DNA of 64,000 nucleotides, taken from contig JBHGNT010000007.1 of the NCBI GenBank assembly GCA_043228905.1, forward strand, positions 10,230,001 to 10,294,000, written 5' to 3'. Origin of the DNA: Azolla caroliniana (taxonomy: Eukaryota; Polypodiophyta). The notes below the pieces were generated by a model. It was not told the DNA's origin. It saw only the letters and a program-made list of their open reading frames with translations, and did not search any database. Positions 57,550 to 64,000 of this stretch are shown here, one piece after another. A program made the position numbers and the translations under genes. Each line of letters starts with the position of its first letter. The stretch's first letter is position 1.

Positions 57550-58734
57550 TCAGAACCTCGTTGGGTCACATACCTTTCCAGAATCGGGGCGAAGCTTGAC
57601 GGTTCTATCTAGAGGAGTCAAGACGGACTTACAATCGGCCATCCCGAATTTGAAGAGCATATTCAACGCGTAATGACGTTGGCTAATCAAGATGCCTTCT
57701 AGGGTACGGATCACTTCGATCCCGAGGAAGTAATGAAGGTCTCCCAGATCCTTCATGTCGAATGATGCCGTGAGCTGGAGCTTTACGCGGTCTATCTCAC
57801 CTAGGTCAGCGCCGGTGATGACCAAGTCATCAACATAAAGTAAAATACTAATTGGCCCGAGTTGACCTTTACGGATGAACAGTGAGGAGTCTGATTTTGA
57901 CGTCACAAAACCCATCCGATGCAATTGTTACGTGATCTTCGCGTTCCTGGCACACGTGGCTTGCTTTAGTCCGTAAAGGGACTTCTTCAATAGGCACACC
58001 GCCGAAGTGTTCGTTCCGGAGTGAAATCCGGGGGGCTGTACCATGTACACCTGTTCCTCAAGCTCACCTTGCAGGAATGCATTCCTTACATCCATCTGAT
58101 GTAAATGCCACCCCTTTGCCACAGCGACCGCGAGCAAAACACGGACAATCGTCATCTTCGTGATCGGCGCAAACGTCTCATCGTAGTCGATGCCGTGTTT
58201 CTGCGCATAGTCTTTTGCTACTAACCGGACCTTGTAGTGGTTGACCAAGCCGTCAGTGTTGTACTTGACCTTGTACACCCACCTACATCCGATCGGCTTC
58301 ACACCTTTCGGTGCGTCAATCAGGTCCCAGGTTTCATTCTCTGCCAATGCGTGCATCTCTTCCTCCATTGCGGCACGCCAATTCGCGTCCTTCGCCGCCT
58401 CTACGTAGCTCTCCGGCTCACGCACTTCCGCTACACGTGTCATGTACGCATAGTGATGCGCCATGTACTTGTTGTAACCGAACTGCACAACAAGGTTCTT
58501 CTGGCGGGTTGATCGGCGTAATTGCTCATTAGCCGATGTTGAGGCTTTCATGGCCGACGCAGACTTCGCTCTCAAAGACCCATCATCACTTCCCTCGAAG
58601 TCGGACTCGCGTCGATCCGACTCGTTCCTATCCGTGTCGTAATCTGACACCTTCTTCTTCCCTTTTTCTTTGTGCTTAAACCGTCTCCTCGGCTTCCTGC
58701 GCGGGGAATGCACGACCGAGTCTCCACTACTCAC
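57550..58734 (-). pseudogene. Cop8 reverse transcriptase
   Basis: The frame at 58,734-57,928 covers the linker ([16 protein letters not shown]) and the RT fingers and palm: [60 protein letters not shown] (motif A Asp), [17 protein letters not shown] frameshift at about 57,926 leads to SKSDSSLFI, ILLYVDDLVITGADL (catalytic box) and MKDLGDLHYFLGIEVIRT. All catalytic residues are retained; the frameshift alone breaks the protein here. Confidence 0.9.
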
Positions 58735-58749
58735 CGGCTCTTCATCGGA

Positions 58750-59843
58750 CTAGTCAAACCGACTTAGTCGTCCATCCGGTCTGCTTAATTGAAACAAAAT
58801 CAGACTCTCTTCACGGGTCCCCATTTCAGGCTCATCCGGGGGCATCTCGGCCTCGCTGACCTCATCATCAGAACTCGGATTGGAGGTGAGGTCCGGAGTC
58901 GGAGGCAAGTACCAGGACGCGGACTCGTCAAACACAACGTCGTGGCTCATGCGCGCTTGTTTGGTGCGAGGGTTATAACACTTATAGCCTTTCTGCTCAT
59001 TCGTATAGTTGACCAAGATATACTTCTCGGCTTTCGCGTCTAGCTTCCTCCGCTTCTCCTTTGGCACATGCACATACGCAATGCTACCGAAAACTCTCAA
59101 GTGTCGTAGATTTGGCCTCCTTCCGAAATACTGCTCATGCGCCGACACTTTGTCTCCGATCTGATTCTGGATGTATACCGCGGCTCATACCGCTTCGGCC
59201 CAATAGAACTTGGGCAAGCTCTTTTCCTCCAGCATTGCCGTGCTGCTTCCACAATTGACCGGTTCTTTCTCTCGGCCACACCGTTTTGCTCCGGTGTGTA
59301 TCTACAACTGAATTCGCGTCGAATTCTCATCTATTGCAGATAGCCGTTGAATTGACCGGAAAAGTACTCTTTTCCGCCATCCGACCGCACACACTTGATC
59401 TTTCTTCCTATTTCCCTTTCGACGAAACTCTTGAGGTTCCGGAAACAGTCAAAGACTTCACTCTTCTTCTCAATGAGGTAGATCCACGTGTGCCGCATAT
59501 AGTCGTCAATGAAGGAGACAAAATATCGACTCCCGCCAAGACTAATGTTCTGTGCAGGCCCCCATACATCGGAATGTATCAAGTCAAGATTGTTCCGGCT
59601 CCGGTTACGCTCGTTAGGGAAAGGAAGCCGGTGTTGCTTCCCGAGTTGACAGGCTTCACAAATTCGTGCCTTCCGGCCACTAAATTTGGGCAATCCGAAC
59701 ACCACTTGTTTTGATTGCATGTCTTGAAGCCGTTGATAGTTGATGTGGCCTATCCTCTTGTGCCATAAGTTGATATCCGACTCGACTTTTTGTCCTTTCG
59801 CGAACATTGCGGTGCCACCGTCACTAGAGTCAAGGATATACAT
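58750..59843 (-). pseudogene. Cop8 GAG-pre-integrase and integrase
   Basis: INLWHKRIGHINYQRLQDMQ and CEACQLGKQHRLPFPNERNR form the zinc domain. LDLIHSDVWGP and FVSFIDDYMRHTWIYLIEKK supply the first Asp, CVRSDGGKEYFSGQF the second Asp, and QNGVAERKNRSIVEAAR the Glu, so the D-D-E set is present. Frames break near 59,331 and 59,150. The post-integrase region is HEQYFGRRPNLRHLRVFGSI and VHVPKEKRRKLDAKAEKYIL, then the linker. Confidence 0.9.
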
Positions 59844-60068
59844 CCTCCCATCTCTGCGCCCTTGCGCAATAAATCAGCCTTCTTCTTCGAAGATCTACCC
59901 AACCGACACCAGATTGTTCGTGATTGTGGGGACGTGTAACACATTCATAAGTTTCCCTTTTTGCCCGACATGGCTCAAGGGAACTTCACCGACATTCGCG
60001 ATCGGATGCAGAGTGTCGTCTCCGGTTGCGACTACTCCCGGTTGCATCAGTTTTTCTAGGTACGAGAA

Positions 60069-60345
60069 TCACTCCTTGTGGCACATCATGTGGTTTGACG
60101 CACCGGAGTCAACGTACCACACCTCGTCCGATTTTGGGGTGGACATCTTCATCGAGTTCGCTTCGTGTCTCGTCACGAAGGCTGACCCTTTTCCGGCTTT
60201 CCGGACCCTTCGGCGTAGTGCGATCACTGCCGATTTCCTTTGTCGGTTCGTCCGGAGCCTGATCCGGATCCGGTCCTCTCTGAATCGGCGCACTTCTTCC
60301 AGCACTCGCTTTGCTTGTGGCCTTTCTTGCCACAGTACCAGCATT
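60069..60345 (-). pseudogene. Cop8 zinc knuckle and aspartic protease
   Basis: The minus strand near 60,340-60,290 encodes CWYCGKKGHKQSEC (CX2CX4HX4C). In the next frame VWYVDSGASNHMMCHKE, the protease active site, is intact at about 60,120-60,070. The two are separated by a frameshift. Confidence 0.85.
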
Positions 60346-61128
60346 CCGCTGTGGATTTCCCTTGCCGGTTCTTGTTGCCTCAACTCCCCTTGTTTCTGGA
60401 GGGTCTGGAATTGCTGTCGGCATCACTTCGGTGCCTTCGTCCTTGATCTCGTCGGCGGCCTCCATTGCGCACCAACTAGCCTCGTTCGCCACAACCACGG
60501 GGCCTATCTCCCTCTGTGTACTAATCTTGTTATCGGCATGTGTGCTCGTCGATGCACCCGCGTGGTTCTCCTCTATAAGGAGCATCGACTGTAAGTCGAA
60601 AAATGACGACGTATTCCCCCATGTACACACAACAGTTCGGAATGCTCTGAATTTCGACGCCAATCCCCCGAGACAGATCTGCACCATCTTGCCTTCCTCG
60701 ACGTTCACATCGATGGAGGCTAAGGAGTCACATATATCTTTGATCTTCGAGGTGTAATCAGCCACCGACAAATCACGTTGTCGTAGGTTGCTTAACTCCT
60801 CTCAGAGTTGAAGCTTTCTGGCTGTAGTGTTTGCAGCGAAAATCTTCTTTGGATTTCCCCAAGCATCTTTCGGCATTTTTGCATCCCGAATGTAGTTTAG
60901 GAGTTGTTCGCCCACACAAGACGCGAAGTAGTACAGTACTCTGCTCGCCGACTGTGCCCACACCGGGAAATCTCTTTGTGTTGATTCGGGTGCTGTGTCA
61001 TTTGCTCCGTCGACATAGCTCCAGTAACCGTGCCTGAGCAGGTACTGGTGTATCTTGTAGGACCAAGACACGTAGTTGTTTCTGTCGAGCTTCTCCATCG
61101 GAAGCGAGCTAGCCATGCCTCTATCCAT
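60346..61128 (-). pseudogene. Cop8 gag
   Basis: MDRGMASSLPMEKLDRNNYV opens the UBN2-type gag at 61,128. WSYKIHQYLLRHGYWSYVDG and FASCVGEQLLNYIRDAKMPK follow. A shift near 60,800 leads to SVADYTSKIKDICDSLASID and VQICLGGLASKFRAFRTVV. The start lies just left of the 104-bp duplication, so the leader between primer site and gag is longer than normal. Confidence 0.88.
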
Positions 61129-61330
61129 CGGTTTTACTTGTTCTTCTTGGTTAGTTTCCCTTTCAAGCTATGTCGGTTGCAAAGGTTCTTAACGCTCGTG
61201 CTCTGATACCATGTAAAGAATAGCGTATCCATCGGTTTTACCTGTTCTTCTTGGTTAGTTTCCCTTTCAAGCTATGTCGGCTGCAAAGGTTCTCAACGCT
61301 CGTGCTCTGATACCATGTAAAGAATAGCGT
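61123..61330. repeat. 104-bp tandem duplication of the Cop8 LTR-PBS-leader junction
   Basis: Copies are 61,123-61,226 and 61,227-61,330, with three differences. Each includes the leader, the reverse of TGGTATCAGAGC, and 15 bases of LTR end (TGTAAAGAATAGCGT). Confidence 0.95.
61304..61315 (-). other. Cop8 primer-binding site, with duplicate at 61,200-61,211
   Basis: On the minus strand TGGTATCAGAGC directly follows the LTR end. The duplicate copy lies 104 bases further in and is identical. Confidence 0.92.
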
Positions 61331-61536
61331 GCGGAAGCAATAGGAAACCGAACACGGAAAATACGCAGGTTAATGGAGAGCTTGTATATGCACAATATGC
61401 AGGAGAGACAGAGAGAGAGAACACACAGAAAAAACTCGATTCAAAATAATACTCAATCTGTACATAGGATGTGCTCAGTGAGCACTTTTATACAAGTCCA
61501 TACAGACTGACAGAAGTACTGACATGTACTTCAACA
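61316..61536 (-). mobile_element. Cop8 5' LTR lacking most of U3
   Basis: 221 bp against 448 bp for the other LTR. The missing 227 bp lie between TTCA and TCAACA at the U3 end, just inside the terminus. The TATAAAAG box (61,492-61,485) remains and sits only about 45 bases from the LTR tip. Confidence 0.92.
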
Positions 61537-61541
61537 ATTTC

Positions 61542-62877
61542 GGTAGGTTCTTTTCATTCATCATTGCCCTATGTACCTCTAATATGTGTCGATTGTTGCG
61601 TTCGGTGACTTTGTTTTGTTGAGGTGTGTGTCAACATGAGAACTCTCGTTAAATTCCTTCCTTTCGGAGATAAGTTGTAAATTCGTCCAAGAAGTACTCT
61701 TTACCCCCATTTGATCGAAGACATCGGATGAGCCGACCTAGGCTTTTTCGACTTCATTCTTCTACCGCATAGGGTAGATCCAGGTGTACCTGGAGATGTC
61801 ATCGATGAATGTGATATAATATCAACACCTGCTGAATGTGGCTATCCGTGCCGGTCCCCAAACGTCGAAGTGGACAACATCCAAGACTCCTTTACTCACA
61901 TTCATCTCTTTCGGGAATGGATGTCAACGTTGTTTGTCGAATTGGCACGCCTCACATACACCAGTGCTCTCTCTTTTTGTAAAATCCGGGATTCTGACGA
62001 TGACTCCTTTCGACTGCATCTTTTGGTCCAACTTCTGGAGATTAATGTGGCCGATTCTCTTGTGCCATAGTTTCAAGTTGGTGTCAACTTTGAGGCCTTT
62101 TGCAAACATGGCCGACTTCACCTTGTTCGACTCGAGGATGAACATTCGACCTTCTCGTCGACCGTCTTTTTCCATGAAGCACCCTTCATTGTTGAACCAG
62201 ACTTACATGCCTTGCTCTACTATGTGGCTGACCGAGACCAGATTTTTCGTGATGGTCAGGACATGCAAAACGTTCTTTATATAGGTTTGTTTGCCTTCAT
62301 TCCCAAATGGGACATTACCGACATGTTGAATGGGGTGAATTGTGTCATCCCCAGTTTCGACATAGTGGGGTCGATCAAGTTTTCATAATTCTCAGAACCA
62401 ATCTTCATGAAACATCATGTGATTGGATGCTCCTAAGGCGACAAACCATACATTTTCTGGAACGGAGGTGTTGGTCAGACTTGGTGCCGACATTGAATGT
62501 GCCTTGTGCCTCATTACGAACATTCTGCCATGGTTGTCATAGTTGGAGTTCGTTGCATAATTTGTGAGTTGTCGGTTGGTGGACGCCGACTCTTGTTTCT
62601 TCTTTTGACACTCCTCTTCGTAGTGGCCAAGTTTTCCACAGTATCCACATTCGATCGGGCTGATTTGGTGGCTTGGTCCGGCAGGATGGCTCCCCATTCT
62701 GCCAAACTCCCTCGGTGCATTCCTAGCATCTTGCCAATGGCAGGGGTTGTGTTCTCGAGTCGACTGATCATGTCGGCCTCGTCCTAATCGGCCTTTATTC
62801 CCTTGGCCAAATCCTCTTCCCTCGTCCGGCCGGGAGTAGAGCATTTGATCATTTGGCACATTGCTCCTCGATCAGAT
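61542..62877 (-). pseudogene. Cop7 gag end, protease, GAG-pre-integrase and integrase (5' half)
   Basis: Read on the minus strand: gag C-terminus with the zinc knuckle CGYCGKLGHYEEEC, then the protease region VWFVALGASNHM, where the active-site DSGAS has become ALGAS. After shifts come MFAKGLKVDTNLKLWHKRIG and CEACQFDKQR (pre-integrase) and broken integrase to 61,542. The gag N-terminus, primer site and 5' LTR are absent, because L-F starts at 62,878. The duplicated ATTTC joins this part to 55,956. Confidence 0.85.
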
Positions 62878-63606
62878 CATGTGGTGCACACTAATGATGT
62901 GTACCATAAGTTGGCTGAAGATAGAACTTGGTTAGAAAATAAGGTGTTGGATACATGGAGCATTACTAGAAATGTAAAGTGGTGGCGTAAAGTTTTAGAT
63001 GCAGGGTGGCAGTCTCATCTTCCATTCCGTGCAAAGGTATTTCTTTGGCGTGCTATAGTTGGTGGGTTGCCTTTGGCAATGGCCTTAAAACTAAGACATA
63101 TTTTGAATGGGACATGTTTTTTCTGTACGGTGTTTGAAGAAGATGCTAGACATAGGTTCATTACATGTGCGGTTGCTAAGGCCATTTGGGTGATTATGTC
63201 AAAAATTTGGGCATCGATAACAGGGAATGTGTTGTCACCTTATAAATGGGTTTTTATGGATGAGGATAAAGTTATGCCCACACCATCATATAAGGTGGTT
63301 TTTCATTACCTTAGATATTGGGGGATGTGGTTTAATTGGACCATGAGAAATGAGTTCTTGTTTGATGGACTTCATGGGATAACACAACAAATCCGTAGGA
63401 TGAAAGGGAAATTGGTTTAGCAATTTTTAGAACTATGTTGTATGGGGATCTTGTCCCAAGAGGAGATAGACTTATGTCAGTTTTACAACACTTGAGAGGG
63501 TTTCCCTTGCACTATCACTATTTATGAAGTAGTGAAGATAGCAAGGGTTGTATTATCATTTGTTTTAATAACAAACATTGATTTAATGAAAAAAAAGAAA
63601 AAAGAA
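62878..63606 (+). mobile_element. L-F: 3' fragment of the L-E LINE subfamily
   Basis: It corresponds to L-E from 52,435 onwards: HVVHTNDVYHKLAEDRTWLE, AGWQSHLPFRAKVFLWRAIV, CFFCTVFEEDARHRFITCAV and LRYWGMWFNWTMRNEFLFDG. Unlike L-E, this stretch is open as one frame (62,803-63,420, the first part being Cop7 DNA read through). The UTR ends in an A-rich run (AAAAAAAAGAAAAAAGAAAA) and short GA. Confidence 0.88.
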
Positions 63607-63607
63607 A

Positions 63608-63807
63608 AAGAGAGAGAGAGAGAACAAGAAGCTATATTCGCAAGAGATAAAATTACGTCCAACAACATCTAAGTTACAAAAGAGGTTGGTTTAAATGCCA
63701 ACTAACCTAGGGCAACTGCCCTTTCTACGATTTACAAAACTACCCTAGTGTGTCCATTGCTAGTGTGAAAGCCATTACATTTGGGAAGTTGGGTTTGATT
63801 CTCAACA
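63608..63807 (-). mobile_element. Short GA tract and second copy of the Cop7-type LTR
   Basis: 63,630-63,807 matches 53,230-53,405 closely and ends at the same CTCAACA, but continues into unrelated DNA (TTAGGAATTTTTG) rather than a polypurine tract. It could be a solo LTR, the original 5' LTR of Cop7, or part of a duplicated block together with L-F. Confidence 0.7.
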
Positions 63808-63857
63808 TTAGGAATTTTTGAATCATTTTATGGTAAAACACTTTGGCGAATATAGTT

Positions 63858-64000
63858 AGATAGATTTATTTTATCATCACGTCCTCAAAGATAAAATCAG
63901 ATTAGACTCGAACATTTTCACATCGACTAAGGAGTTTATAAGTTATTCTAGATGTTCAAGAATTCTACATATGAGCATTGCAATTGAGAGAAAACATCAT
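63858..64000 (-). mobile_element. L-G: 3' end of a second L-A-type LINE
   Basis: AGATGTTCAAGAATTCTACA and TGAGCATTGCAATTGAGAG parallel the L-A end at 30,356-30,405 (GATGTTCAAGAACTTTACC, TGAATGTTGCAATCGAGAG). The 3' UTR at 63,858-63,930 is alignable with 30,270-30,330. The body continues beyond the window. Confidence 0.6.

Larger units (their letters stand above)
55957..61536 (-). mobile_element. Cop8: complete-order Ty1/Copia nested in Cop7, TSD ATTTC
   Basis: ATTTC at 55,952-55,956 and 61,537-61,541 flanks TGTAAAG...CAACA (plus strand). Minus-strand order: 5' LTR 61,536-61,316 (221 bp, U3-deleted), primer site 61,315-61,304, a 104-bp duplication, gag from 61,128, CCHC, protease, GAG-pre-integrase, integrase, RT, RNase H to 56,668, polypurine tract 56,416-56,405, 3' LTR 56,404-55,957 (448 bp). 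Over the shared 220 bp the LTRs differ by about nine substitutions and one indel, mostly transitions. All domains are present but frames are broken. Confidence 0.94.

Noticed and set aside
59740-60594. Plus-strand 284-codon open frame
   Set aside because: It is antisense to Cop8 protease and GAG-pre-integrase. The sequence has no domain of its own.

Overview
This is a transposon-dense plant nuclear region with one intact host gene. The host gene, the GT-AG introns, the tRNA-iMet primer-binding sites, the LTR types and the LINEs whose ORF1 ends in a CCHC knuckle all point to a land plant, most likely an angiosperm. There is no CRISPR, operon or prokaryotic signal. The species cannot be named from the sequence.

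Layout. 1-11,500 is a graveyard of Ty1/Copia fragments (called Cop1-Cop5 here) and one Ty3/Gypsy RT-RNase H fragment. One of them, Cop2 (4217-8095), still shows a perfect 5-bp target-site duplication (AGGAT) but has lost its RT-RNase H part and most of its 5' LTR. 12,442-19,774 (minus strand) is an 11-exon gene for an OSCA/CSC1-type osmosensitive cation channel. I resolved every splice junction by eye and the reading frame is continuous for 761 codons. A further 5' UTR intron probably extends the gene to about 21,350. Its upstream region contains a large microsatellite-rich inverted repeat (21,640-22,200), and its introns hold several MITE-like elements. 22,200-30,080 is AT-rich, low-copy-looking DNA with no gene I can recognise.

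30,200-53,200 is a LINE cluster. L-A (minus) is a non-L1-looking LINE with YADD, bounded on both sides by (GA/TC)n. L-B, L-C, L-D and L-E (plus) are L1-like LINEs with a CCHC ORF1, an endonuclease/RT ORF2 and a zf-RVT-like tail. A gag-only LTR element (TR-GAG-like, 40,391-41,865) separates L-C from L-D. A full-length but degenerate Copia, Cop6 (45,854-50,632, TSD GAAAG), is inserted in the RT of L-D.

53,230-64,000 is a Copia-in-Copia nest. Cop7 (minus) is split by Cop8 (55,957-61,536, TSD ATTTC), the most complete Copia here. Cop8 carries a 104-bp tandem duplication of its LTR-PBS junction and has lost its U3 from one LTR only. A LINE 3' end plus (GA)n plus a Copia LTR occurs twice as a composite direct repeat (52,435-53,405 and 62,878-63,807), bracketing the nest. 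The window ends in the 3' end of a second L-A-type LINE.

Only the channel gene appears functional for the host. All transposon coding regions carry stops, frameshifts or truncations, except the L-C ORF1, which is an open 490-codon frame. The main points of interest are the recurrent (GA/TC)n tracts at LTR leaders and LINE boundaries, the local tandem duplications of about 217 bp, the gag-only element and the structural oddities of Cop8 and L-D.
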